Assembly (NCBI GenBank): GCA_016201275.1
Contig: JACQDB010000116.1
Span: forward strand, 1-64,000
Source of the DNA: Acidobacteriota bacterium
GTDB lineage: Bacteria; Acidobacteriota; Blastocatellia; UBA7656
Direction of reading: 5' to 3'
DNA: 64,000 nucleotides
Position 1 is the stretch's first letter. Every line of letters starts with the position of its first letter. Of this stretch, positions 16,594 through 25,230 are shown piece by piece. The notes under the pieces were generated by a model. That model did no database searches, was not told the origin of the DNA, and was given only the letters and a program-made list of their open reading frames with translations. Both the position numbers and the translations under genes were made by a program.

Positions 16594-17725
16594 ATGGATT
16601 ATCGAATTCATCCGACCGATCATTACACCGACAATGAAGATGTGTCTCGCGGCATCGAGCGCGCCTTGCAAGCCTTCGTCAATCAACTTCCCTTGTTGCC
16701 GCCGACGGAAATCTCGCAGCAGTTGGAAGCCCTCGGATACAAAGGCCAGATCGCCCAACGCAGCGCCGTTTCTCTGTTCGCCTATCGCCACATACGCCGT
16801 GAAACGCCTCTATGTCAACGGCGAAGAGCCGCGCTCCTTGCCGCCGAAACAGAATCTCATGATGGTAGGTCCCACCGGCTGCGGCAAAACTTTTTTAATC
16901 GAGCTGTTGTTTCAAAACATTTTCAAGCTGCCTACGGTCATTGTTGACATCACCAGTTTCACAGAGAGCGGCTACATAGGCGATGACGTGCGAACCATAC
17001 TCACGCGCTTGATTGACGCTTCCGGTGATGCTACTTTTTTAGCCTCTGTAGGCGTCGTCTGTCTGGACGAATTCGACAAGATTGCCGCTTCGGGCAGCAA
17101 CGCTAGATTCGCCGGACAAGGCACTACGAAAGATGTTTCCGGGTATGGCGTGCAGCGCGAACTATTGGCTATGCTTGAAGGCAAAGAGTTGATGGTGCCT
17201 ATGGATTATGGGTTTTCCGAATACGGCAACCGCGCCAAACTTTCGACGCGCAATATTCCGTTCATCGCCTGCGGCGCGTTTTCGGGAATGGATGATCTGC
17301 AAGGCAAACGCGCCAGCATAGGGTTTAATAATCCAGAGACCGATGCGGACGAGTTGAGTCTGGATGAAGTCGGGCTGTTTCAAAAATTCGGTTTTCTGCC
17401 GGAATTGATTGGCCGCTTTTCGCGCATCGTCGCCTTCCCGTCGCTGCCTGCGGAAACCCTGCACCAGATTTTACTGGAGAACATCATCCCGCAATTCAAA
17501 AACGAATTTAAGGGCGAAGGACTGGAACTACGCATCAGCGATGAGGCGATAAAGTATCTGGTCAAGCGCAGTGAAAAGCGCGGCACGGGCGCGCGCGGTC
17601 TGCACACCGAGTTGGTCAAAGCCATTGAGCAAGCCGCTTTCGATACCTTCAGCCGCGTCACCAATGCCAAAGTCGTCATCGCCTGCGAAGATAACCAATT
17701 GATTTCGCAGGTTATCAAAGCCTGA
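16594..17725 (+). CDS. ClpX-like AAA+ ATPase, interrupted by a frameshift
   Basis: Two overlapping frames make one gene. The N-terminal part reads MDYRIHPTDHYTDNEDVSRG to LFAYRHIRR in the frame of 16594. The rest reads VKRLYVNGEEPRSLPP onward in the next frame up to 17725. The second part has Walker A GPTGCGKT, Walker B VVCLDEFDKIA, the ClpX-like SGYIGDDV pore-region segment and the sensor helix GTGARGL. The switch is near 16795-16805 and is explained by loss of GT from an expected CGTGTGAAA, or gain of one base. The zinc-binding N-domain of true ClpX is absent. It is either a pseudogene, a recoded gene or a sequence error; I favour error or recent mutation because both halves look intact. 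Confidence 0.75.
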
Positions 17726-17748
17726 ATCTTGCGCTGCCTGTCACTAAA

Positions 17749-17908
17749 GATGGTGGATGAAATAACCGGCAAAATCTGAAAGAATTTCATGTGCCCTGTA
17801 GAGGCGACCCTGCGTTGGTTGCCCCTGTTTGGAAGCACATGGTTTTCAAACAGGGACGACCACCCCAAGCTCGCCCCTACAAGATTGCACTTGATTTCAT
17901 CCACCATC
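17749..17908. mobile_element. 160-bp MITE-like element with 15-bp terminal inverted repeats
   Basis: The ends GATGGTGGATGAAAT (17749-17763) and ATTTCATCCACCATC (17894-17908) are perfectly inverted. The interior contains a separate palindromic repeat (17797-17881). It has no coding capacity. A partial end (GATGGTGACTGAAAT) recurs just after the dnaK-like gene near 26943. The stretch 17909-18155 contains only the questionable N-terminal extension of the next frame. Confidence 0.65.
17797..17881. repeat. Imperfect palindrome of the TGTAGGGGCGACC family
   Basis: The outer arms TGTAGAGGCGA and TCGCCCCTACA and the inner arms CTGTTTGG and CAAACAG make a nested hairpin. It is related to the perfect palindrome inside the AddB-like gene at 54206-54269. 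Confidence 0.6.
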
Positions 17909-18155
17909 CTAACGCACAGAGGAATATTATTGCGTGCTGCAACGGCGCGGCATCGAAGTTATCTTTCTACGCCATCCGCGTGTAGGTCACGGCGTACAGG
18001 AAAAGATCAGCGCTATTCGTTACGCTATGGCTTGGCGGCGTATGGCAACGGCCTCAACGTCATCGTTTCGGCGAGGTCGCATTGAGTCGCAATTCTTGCA
18101 GCTATGCAGCGGCTCGCAGTGCTACGGCAAAGCAAAAAGGATTTCTTTTGATAAC

Positions 18156-19412
18156 GTGAGCAAAGGCAACTTCCCACCACCAAAAGTAGAGCCGCGCTAC
18201 CTAGTCGCACGCTTCCTGCTATGGTGGCTGGGGCTATTGGCCTTCGCTGGTTGCACCTCGGTAACCAACTCAAAGCTTGCCCCGACGCCTGAACCCGCGC
18301 TGGCTGAAAATGTTAATGTTTTCGACCGCTATCTCAAGGCAGAGTTCGCTCCTGCCGACGGCTTTGATCTTCCTTTTGGTGATGCGTATGGCAAAGGTGC
18401 GTACATAGATCAAGCTACCGGTAAGCGGCATACTGGCTGGTACCTCGCCTCTCATTTTGCCGAAGAATATGACCTCGGCATTCAGCCCGGAGAAGATTGG
18501 AATGGCGTGGACGAAGACAACACGGAGTTGGGGCAAGAAGTGTATGCGGTTGCCAATGGCCGCGTCGTCGTCGCGGAAAACTTCGGCAGACCTTGGGGCA
18601 ACGTCTTGATCATCGAGCATATCTTTTTTGAAAATCACGAGCAGCGCAAAGTGCGCTCCGTTTATGCTCACCTTGTCGCCATCAAAGTCAAAACTGGCGA
18701 GTCGGTGGACCGGCAACAACGGGTTGCCACCGTCGGGCAAGACCCCGACAACCGCGACCCAGCGCCTCTGCATATAGAGATGCGCTGGGATCAAACGCTT
18801 GCGCCAACTTACTGGCCAAGCGCTGAAGGCAAAGATCAAAACTGGGTTCGTCAACATTATGCCGCGCCCAGTGAATTCATCAATACGCATCGCAAACTGT
18901 TCGTACCGACGCGGGAAGCAACGCTCTTGTTAATAGACCCGACCAGTTACAAGATGCGCTTGTATCAGCAGGGGAAAATGCAAGGCGAGTACGACGTAAG
19001 CTTCGGCCAGAGCAAAGGGCAAAAGCGCCTTCAAGGGGACAACAAAACTCCCAGAGGAATGTACTTCATTATCTACAAGCATCGCGGGAAATTTGCTGGC
19101 GATTATGGCCGATATTATGGCGGACATTGGATCAAAATTAATTATCCGAATCGCTATGATGCAAGTTGGGGCGTGGCAAATGGCGTCATCACACCAGCAC
19201 AGCAGCAGCAGATCAGCGCCCGTTGGCAACAACGCGCTCCAACCTTAGAAACCACAGGGCTAGGTGGCGGCATAGGCTTTCACGGTTGGATTAGAGAATG
19301 GGACAACAGCGGCCCAAGGCATCTTTCCTGGGGCTGCGTGGTGCTGCATATTTACGACATCAGCCGTTTATATGATCAACTGCCCGAAGGCGCAATGGTT
19401 GTCATCTTGTGA
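18156..19412 (+). CDS. Lipoprotein with M23-like and L,D-transpeptidase (YkuD) domains
   Basis: A lipobox (LLAFAGC) follows an N-terminal hydrophobic segment, so the protein is probably a periplasmic lipoprotein. A LytM/M23-like region (ELGQEVYAVANGRVVVA, YAHLVAIKVKTGE, PLHIEMRW) keeps some metal ligands but has Pro in place of the first His of the usual H-x-H. It may be a degraded or non-catalytic peptidase. The C-terminal YkuD domain has GIGFHG and SWGCVVLH with the catalytic Cys, and so should make 3-3 cross-links or attach proteins to peptidoglycan. The frame is open upstream to 17934, but that part looks noncoding; the GTG at 18156 is my choice and is uncertain. Confidence 0.8.
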   Translation: MSKGNFPPPKVEPRYLVARFLLWWLGLLAFAGCTSVTNSKLAPTPEPALAENVNVFDRYLKAEFAPADGFDLPFGDAYGKGAYIDQATGKRHTGWYLASHFAEEYDLGIQPGEDWNGVDEDNTELGQEVYAVANGRVVVAENFGRPWGNVLIIEHIFFENHEQRKVRSVYAHLVAIKVKTGESVDRQQRVATVGQDPDNRDPAPLHIEMRWDQTLAPTYWPSAEGKDQNWVRQHYAAPSEFINTHRKLFVPTREATLLLIDPTSYKMRLYQQGKMQGEYDVSFGQSKGQKRLQGDNKTPRGMYFIIYKHRGKFAGDYGRYYGGHWIKINYPNRYDASWGVANGVITPAQQQQISARWQQRAPTLETTGLGGGIGFHGWIREWDNSGPRHLSWGCVVLHIYDISRLYDQLPEGAMVVIL

Positions 19413-19570
19413 TGGATGAGCAAAGGTGTGATTGGCCTGTCACCACCACAATCGGTCGCTACGCGCTTCTCTCAAACGCAGTACGACAATCTGCACCTTT
19501 CTTCTACCATAATGATATCTTTCAGAATTCTCACCGCTATTTTCAAGCAAGGGAATGACGGACGCGTGAT

Positions 19571-20635
19571 CTACGTCAGGCGATGCAGCACATCGTAATC
19601 GAAGGTCGTCGGCTCGCGCCCTTCCGCATCGGTGAGGCTCGTCAGCTTCTGCTCCGCGTCGTAACCGTATTGCCACACTCCTTGATTGGCATCCGTCACT
19701 TTGATGAGCGAACCAAGCTCGTTGTATTCATACTGCGTGCGACTCGTCGGGTTGTTCTGCGCGTCTCTCTTTGGCTCAATGAGTTCAGTCAGCAAGCCGC
19801 GTCCGTCGTACTTGAACTGCGTCGTATTGCCTGCGCCATCGGTTCTCGAAATCAAGCGATTCAACTCATCGAACCCTTGTTGCACGGTGCCGCCGCGTCC
19901 ATCGAAGTAGCTCGTCACGTTGCCGTTGTTGTCGTAGCCGAAAGTCTCGGTTTGAATCTCAGCGTGATTGACACTGGTCACGCGATTGAACGCATCGTAA
20001 GCATAGCTCGTGCGATTGCCGCGTCCATCTGCCATCGCCGTGCGGTTGCTATTTGAATCGTACTCATAGGACACCAAGGCTTGCCCGCCCTGGCGCACCG
20101 ACATCAAACGCCCCAAGGCATCATAAACCTCCAGACGCTGATTGGTTCTTCGGTCGGTGAGGGTGCGGCTCAAGCCGTTGGTGTCGTCGTAGCGAATCGC
20201 CGTCAGTTGCCCGACCCGATCCGTCACTTCGGTCAAACGATTCACACGGTCATAGCTGTAGCTGGTGAACTGCCCTTTCCAATCGCTCTCGCGAGTCAGG
20301 TTCACCCCGTCATATTCGTATCTCTTCGAGCGCGAATCAGCGTTGGTGATGGACAAGATTCTTCGCAAGCCATCGTAGCGTTTGGTGGTGGTGTGTCCCA
20401 GCGGGTCGGTCTCGATTTCCTTCGACGCGAACGGCAGGTTCAACGGATTGCCATCCGGGTCGGTCACCAAATCCACGCCGTTTTGTTCGATGCGATTGAC
20501 CGTCACGCCGGGGATGTTGCCGCCTGCACCGAGGGTCAAGCTCTCCTTCATCCGGCCCAGATTGTCATACGCCATCACGGCGAAGATACTGACTCGGTCA
20601 TTACTTATGCCTGTGACAATGCGGACAGGCTGCAA
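19571..20635 (-). pseudogene. RHS/YD-repeat fragment, truncated at both ends
   Basis: About 350 residues of regular YD repeats (RYDGLRRILSITNADSRSKR, SYEYDSNSNRTAMADGRGNR, FGYDNNGNVTSYFDGRGG) are coded without a signal peptide, start region or C-terminal toxin. The frame begins at a TTG inside a repeat and ends DVLHRLT immediately before unrelated DNA. It is an RHS middle fragment, like those at the left end of the window. Confidence 0.85.
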
Positions 20636-20727
20636 GGCTGCTTGCAGAGTCAGAAATCAGGAGGCAATATAGGAGAGCCAAAAGCCTCTATGCTTTGGGC
20701 GAATCATACCAAAATCAGGATGACGTC

Positions 20728-21048
20728 ATGTACAAAGAATATGTTGAAAATGTTGAAGGAGGAGCCTACCGCATTGCTGGTAGCCGAGTGTCACTTGATT
20801 CAATTGTCTATGGCTTCTGGAATGGTGAATCGCCAGAGACTATCGCGCAATCCTTCCCGACCTTGAAACTGGAACAGGTCTATGGCGCGATTGCTTTTTA
20901 TCTGGCAAATCAAGAAGAAATTGATGCGTACCTGAAACAAGGCGAGGCGGAGTACGAAGCAATGCGTCTGGCGGCGCGAGAAGCTGACCCGATGTTTTAT
21001 CAGAAGTTGGCTGATGCGAAACAGAGATCGCAAACAAAAATCTCATGA
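20728..21048 (+). CDS. DUF433 antitoxin
   Basis: The product is 106 residues long from the ATG at 20728, which has AGGATGA upstream. The DUF433 core (YRIAGSRVSLDSIVYGFWNGESPETIAQSFPTL) is an HTH-like DNA-binding domain, and a helical C-terminus follows. The gene overlaps the next by ATGA. DUF433 with a DUF5615 PIN-like partner is a known type II toxin-antitoxin layout. It probably autorepresses the pair and neutralises the downstream RNase-like protein. Confidence 0.88.
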   Translation: MYKEYVENVEGGAYRIAGSRVSLDSIVYGFWNGESPETIAQSFPTLKLEQVYGAIAFYLANQEEIDAYLKQGEAEYEAMRLAAREADPMFYQKLADAKQRSQTKIS

Positions 21049-21395
21049 CCATCCGTTTTCAAGCTGATGCCGATCTCAAGCAAACTATCGTTCGAGCGAT
21101 CTTGCGCCGCGAGCCGGGGATGGATTTTCAAACGGCAGTCGCAGGGGGGTTGTCGGGATTGACAGACCCGGAAGTGTTAGCGGTGGCGGCGCGTGAAAGG
21201 CGCATTCTGGTCTCACACGATAAGCGGACAATGCCGTATCACTTCTCCGAGTTCATCAAAGGCCAAAGCAGTCCGGGCTTGCTGATCATCCCCCAACAAA
21301 TCCGCATTGCGGTTGCCGTAGAGGAGTTGCTGCTGATCTGGTCAGACTCTGAGGCAGAGGAATGGGTGAACCGCATCTGTCAATTGCCGCTGTAA
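21045..21395 (+). CDS. DUF5615 PIN-like toxin
   Basis: The 116-residue product has the PIN-like acidic layout of DUF5615: FQADADL near the N-terminus, GLTDPEVLAVAARERRILVSHD in the middle, and DKRTMPYHF. Members are predicted metal-dependent RNases. It is translationally coupled to the DUF433 antitoxin by a four-base overlap. No frameshift or missing acidic residue is seen, so the module looks intact. Confidence 0.87.
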   Translation: MTIRFQADADLKQTIVRAILRREPGMDFQTAVAGGLSGLTDPEVLAVAARERRILVSHDKRTMPYHFSEFIKGQSSPGLLIIPQQIRIAVAVEELLLIWSDSEAEEWVNRICQLPL

Positions 21396-21503
21396 TGTTG
21401 ATCTCTGGCAATGATTCACAGTTTTTTCATGAGGAAAACAGCCTCGCCCATTCCCATTATAGCGCTACACTATTTCATGTTTTACGTGACGGCGCATCAT
21501 CTT

Positions 21504-22247
21504 TTACTTCGAGGAAGAGTAATTTGTGGTGGAAATATTTTTTTTTTCACCAGATGAAGAATTGCTTGGCACTAAAATCACTAAAGGGCGTGAGAGATCC
21601 AATAAATTGGGGTCTTGATTTTCAAGTAATGCCTCAAATTCGTCAGTGTTGTGGTTAGTAATCCCTTCTGCCTCTGCTCGATATATTGGAACTAGCCAGA
21701 TAAATTCAATCTCAATACAGCCATCTTGTAAACGGTGGAATCCCTGTTCCAAGTAAAATGGAATACTTATATAAAAAGCCTCCATTGTCGTCGTCGTTAA
21801 GATCGGACCGGCTGGTCCCAGAATATTCCCCTTAGATAATGGTGAGCCTGATGCTTTGGTTTCTCTAGCTATTGAGCCAAGTAGTTTAACTAATTCCTGG
21901 CTATAAAAATTCTCATAACATATAAACACCAATTCTTGATTCAAGGTCAGACGAGGGTCGGCTATTGACTCTTCTGAGAAATCACTAAGTCCAACTGTTA
22001 CCAAAACCACCGCATCAGTGCAGGACGTATCCCAATACTCCATAATTTCAAAGGGACTACCATTGAAGAAAGTGAGTTTATTCACATAGCGCGGTGCACC
22101 GAGAAAATGTCTGTAGTGACTCTCAATATCTTTCCGAGTTTTTATACAAATTACCTTTACTCGACTGTTGTGTTTTGGTGTTTTTGAGATGCAACGCAGT
22201 TGTATATTGTGCTTCTGAATCATCAGACCACAATATACAGACAACAA
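21504..22247 (-). CDS. Suppressor-of-fused (SUFU) domain protein, 5' end altered by a MITE
   Basis: The SUFU-like core is recognisable: DAVVLVTVGLSDF, ELVFICYENF, ILTTTTMEAFYISIPFYL and IEFIWLVPIYRAEAEGI. Bacterial SUFU proteins are established immunity proteins of polymorphic toxin systems. The first about 30 residues of this frame are coded by the MITE at 22160-22291, so the native start has been lost or replaced. Native sequence begins about at VKVICIKTRKDIESHYRHFLG. Whether the gene is still translated is unknown. The nearest toxin-type sequence is the broken RHS gene at 19571-20635. Confidence 0.75.
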   Translation of the reverse strand: MLSVYCGLMIQKHNIQLRCISKTPKHNSRVKVICIKTRKDIESHYRHFLGAPRYVNKLTFFNGSPFEIMEYWDTSCTDAVVLVTVGLSDFSEESIADPRLTLNQELVFICYENFYSQELVKLLGSIARETKASGSPLSKGNILGPAGPILTTTTMEAFYISIPFYLEQGFHRLQDGCIEIEFIWLVPIYRAEAEGITNHNTDEFEALLENQDPNLLDLSRPLVILVPSNSSSGEKKNISTTNYSSSK

Positions 22248-22291
22248 AATTCAAATATCGGCGAGGGAATCGCCAAAACACAACAGTCGAG
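22160..22291. mobile_element. 132-bp MITE with 19-bp perfect terminal inverted repeats
   Basis: The ends CTCGACTGTTGTGTTTTGG (22160-22178) and CCAAAACACAACAGTCGAG (22273-22291) are perfectly inverted. The interior has TATATTGTGCTTCTGA and CAGACCACAATATA, resembling the middle of the MITE at 2073-2203. It lies across the 5' end of the SUFU gene. Confidence 0.8.
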
Positions 22292-22317
22292 ACCTTTATA
22301 TCTTGAACTCTACTCAT

Positions 22318-22658
22318 CAATACCTTCGCCAATTTAAGATGTAGTTGGCGTGGCTTTCTCTGAATGAATGCGTCCGAGACTGCCGACCTGCTCGTTGTAC
22401 CGTGCGATAACTGCCACCTTTATTTGTAAGGCGTGAAATGCCCAACATCGTGAGGCGACCGGTGAGGGTGAAACTGGCTTCCCCGATAAGGGCTAAATGG
22501 TTGATGGAAGTCTGCGACAGGGTTGGTTGAAGGCAAAGTAAAAATGGTAAGATGCTCACGGTGACGGGTTCCTTTTCGTTGATCGGATTTTGTTCAAAAA
22601 CCAAATCTACTAAAGAGACCCGTCGTTGTCATCTACACTTTGTTTGGCGAAGGTATTG
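22318..22658 (-). mobile_element. 341-bp internally deleted IS with CAATACCTTCGCCAA ends
   Basis: Perfect 15-bp inverted ends lie at 22318-22332 and 22644-22658. The minus strand encodes a transposase N-terminus (INHLALIGEASFTLTGRLTM, GISRLTNKGGSYRTVQR), which then jumps straight to the C-terminal piece also found at 1960-2072. It is a deletion derivative of one DDE-type IS. The exact IS family is not assigned. It has truncated the ParE-like gene that follows. Confidence 0.8.
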
Positions 22659-22751
22659 AATTACCGCCTGATCTATCGCATTTACGATGAGAGCGTTACG
22701 GTTCTGGCAATCATTCACGTCAGGCGATTGCTTCCTTTAGAAAAAGAGTGA
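22659..22751 (+). pseudogene. C-terminal remnant of a ParE/RelE-type toxin
   Basis: Thirty codons directly after the IS end read NYRLIYRIYDESVTVLAIIH then VRRLLPLEKE and a stop. This is the characteristic last beta-hairpin and tail of ParE/RelE toxins. The 5' part is missing because of the IS, and no antitoxin gene is left beside it. Confidence 0.75.
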
Positions 22752-22758
22752 AGTCTTT

Positions 22759-23751
22759 ATGAGTTGGCAGATAGCCATTGATAAGCCGAAGAGTTTTGAG
22801 TTGCTCGCGCCTTCGAGTATTCAACAGGCGATGGAATGGGCGACGAAATACGGCACGGATGCGGCACTGCTGGCTGGCGGTTGCGACTTGCTGGATAAGC
22901 TGAAAAATCAATGAGCGACGCCGCGCTATGTTATCAACTTGAAATCCATCGCCGGTTTGAAGCGCCTTGAAGCAAACAGCTCGTCGCTTACCCTCGGAGC
23001 CTTGACGACGCTGGGCGAAATCGAGCGCAGCAAACAACTCAAACAACTCGCTCCGGCAATCATCAAAGCGGCGGCGCGTGTTGCCACGCCGCAGATTCGC
23101 AACCTCGGAACCGTGGGCGGCAATCTGTTGCAGGACTCGCGTTGCCCTTATTATCCCGGCGCTTGGCAATGTTATCGCAAAGGCGGCATCGTCTGCGACG
23201 CCGTGCGCGGCATCAATACGGAACACGCGCTGTTTGGCGGCGACCGCTGTTATACGGTGACTCCCTCAGACCTTGCGCCGGTGATGGTCGCGCTTACGGC
23301 AACAGCGAAACTCCATTCACCGCGTGGCAATTATGAAACCGACTTTGGGGATTTGTACCGGCTGCAGAAAGACGACATCACGAATATGCACCGTCTGTTG
23401 CCGGATGAAATTTTGACCGAAGTGGTGATACCGCTTTCTCCTCATCAACGCTCAACCTTTATTAAATATGCTATGCGAAAGACCTAGGACTTTGCGTTGG
23501 CGAGCATCGCCGTTGCTGGCACGCCGGCAGGCTCTACGCTTCGCACTGTCCGCATCGTTTTGGGAGCGGTCGCGGTCAATTTTAAGTCCCAACGCTGCGG
23601 CGCGTTCTATTGCAAGCCCTGCGCGTTCCAGTTCCAGACAACTGAAGCCCGCGCCGCAGCGTTGGGACTTAAAATTGACCGCGACCGCTGCTCGGCGCTC
23701 GGCTCGAACGTGATGATGTTGAAACGCCTGATGGAATTGCTCAACGCCTGA
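22759..23751 (+). pseudogene. FAD-binding subunit of a xanthine dehydrogenase-type enzyme, two nonsense codons
   Basis: One frame runs 331 codons with only two stops, TGA at 22912-22914 (KNQ*ATPRYVINLKSI) and TAG at 23485-23487 (RKT*DFALAS). Both fall where family members have Trp, so single G-to-A changes explain both. FAD motifs LLAGGCDLL and RNLGTVGGNLLQDSRC remain. A 125-bp palindromic element (23565-23689) sits in frame near the 3' end. No other subunits are adjacent. This is a recently inactivated orphan and a divergent relative of the gene at 9739-10731. Confidence 0.88.
23565..23689. repeat. 125-bp palindromic element with 40-bp perfect arms
   Basis: Arms at 23565-23604 and 23650-23689 are exact reverse complements (beginning AGCGGTCGCGGTCAATTTTA) around a 45-bp loop. 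The element lies inside the dead FAD-subunit gene and does not interrupt its reading frame. Confidence 0.85.
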
Positions 23752-23949
23752 GCCGGTATTGTTTTTAGCGTTTGCGCCATCCGGGATGGTTTGCTAAAAC
23801 GGCGACGGTTGATCTTCAGTCAGGCCGTATTTTTTTAGCCCTGCCCGGTCTCCAACAGAAGTACGCGACGGTCTTCACGCTTTCAACCGTCGCGCTTGGG
23901 TCATGGGATTTACGTTTGGGATTGTCCAGCACCCTCCTTCATTGCTATT

Positions 23950-25230
23950 ATGCAAAGCTTGATGGCTACACCAGATTCCATACAATTAGACGCGAACGAG
24001 CCGACGACAGACGAATCGTTGCAAACGAAAACCTCGGCCTCTACGCCAGCCGAAATCGCTTCAGACATAGCGACCAATGCAGACGCCGCGCCCGCCAACG
24101 CTTCCTTCGACGATTTGTTGAAACAACTTCGCGTCCGTAAATTCGCCGCCTCGTCGCTCGTTGATGAAACTGACGAAGCCGGTGAAACTGAGGAAGCCGG
24201 TGAAGCCGATGAAGCCGATGAAGCTGATGAACTTTCAGCAAATCAGGCGGACTATTTTGCCACCAACGACCGAGCGCCAACCGACGCAAGCGCCTTGACG
24301 CCGCCGCTTGAAAGCACCACGGTAACGGGCGAGCGCGATGCGGACAATTCGGACGCGCCATCGCCGCCAACTTCTATGGCTGATTCTGCAACCGCATCAA
24401 TCACGCCAGCGGACAACGCAGGGCTTTATCATCGTCCGTTCGCCAAATCCTTCAACGACGCCATTGAGCAGGTGAAAGCGCGACATTCGCTGCTCAATAT
24501 TACCGCGCTCTATCACACCGTTCAGGAACCGACCGCTTTACCTCATTATGAACATGGCGACGACTTGACAAGCGATGATGACGACGACGACGACTTGGAT
24601 GAAGCCGCACCGGTATTGGAAGAGGTCATCGAAGAACTGGCGCAAGAGGTTCGCAAAGTCGGGCGCGAAGTCTTCAAGACCAATCGCAACGCCGAGCGCA
24701 ATCAGGCCGCCGTTGAAGATGCCATCGCCGAGATTCGCCAACTCGCCAGCATCGTCGAAGAGATTCCCGCGCAAGCTCGCCAGACGGTTGCCGACGCGGT
24801 CTTTGACGCCAAAGCGCAAATCTGTCGCGAGGTGCTGCGCGTCGCCGATGCTATGGAAGCCAGCTTGAAAGCCGCCGACGATTTGTTGACAAAGTTGCAA
24901 TCGCAGCAACCACAGAGCGGCAATCCCTGGTTGCTGAAATTGATGCCGTCACATCAACTGCACGAATCTTTGGACGAGGCTCTTGCGGCGCTACAGAAAT
25001 GGCGCGACGGTCAACAATTAATTTACCAGCGCGTGATGGCCATATTGCATTCGGCGGGAGCGCGGGTGATTGACGCGCAGGTCTTCGACCCGAAGTTACA
25101 AAGAGTGGTTTCCATCGCTCAAAACGCCGCTTTGTCAAACGGCACAGTAGTCGGCGAAGAATTGAAAGGCTATACCCTGGACGGAAAAATTTTACGCTAT
25201 GCGGAGGTCATCGTAATCAAGAATGAGTAA
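23950..25230 (+). CDS. GrpE-like nucleotide exchange factor with long acidic N-terminus
   Basis: The C-terminal about 100 residues (IYQRVMAILHSAGARVIDAQ, FDPKLQRVVSI, NGTVVGEELKGYTLDGKILR) match the GrpE beta domain. A long helical region precedes it (about residues 240-320). The first about 220 residues are low-complexity and acidic, with (DEAGE)-type repeats and a DDDDDDD run near 210; this is absent from housekeeping GrpE. The start is uncertain among ATGs at 23896, 23950 and 23962. The stop overlaps the start of the dnaK-like gene by eight bases. It should release ADP from that Hsp70. Confidence 0.8.
   Translation: MQSLMATPDSIQLDANEPTTDESLQTKTSASTPAEIASDIATNADAAPANASFDDLLKQLRVRKFAASSLVDETDEAGETEEAGEADEADEADELSANQADYFATNDRAPTDASALTPPLESTTVTGERDADNSDAPSPPTSMADSATASITPADNAGLYHRPFAKSFNDAIEQVKARHSLLNITALYHTVQEPTALPHYEHGDDLTSDDDDDDDLDEAAPVLEEVIEELAQEVRKVGREVFKTNRNAERNQAAVEDAIAEIRQLASIVEEIPAQARQTVADAVFDAKAQICREVLRVADAMEASLKAADDLLTKLQSQQPQSGNPWLLKLMPSHQLHESLDEALAALQKWRDGQQLIYQRVMAILHSAGARVIDAQVFDPKLQRVVSIAQNAALSNGTVVGEELKGYTLDGKILRYAEVIVIKNE

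Noticed and set aside
17934..18155. N-terminal extension of the YkuD lipoprotein
   Set aside because: It would put about 74 charged residues before the lipoprotein signal, and the sequence looks noncoding.
22317..22604. Minus-strand 95-codon frame as a functional gene
   Set aside because: It is a transposase N-terminus joined to its C-terminus by an internal deletion, bounded by the IS ends.
22759..23751. Reading TGA and TAG as Trp (altered code or recoding)
   Set aside because: TGA and TAG end normal genes elsewhere in the window, and no recoding signal is visible.
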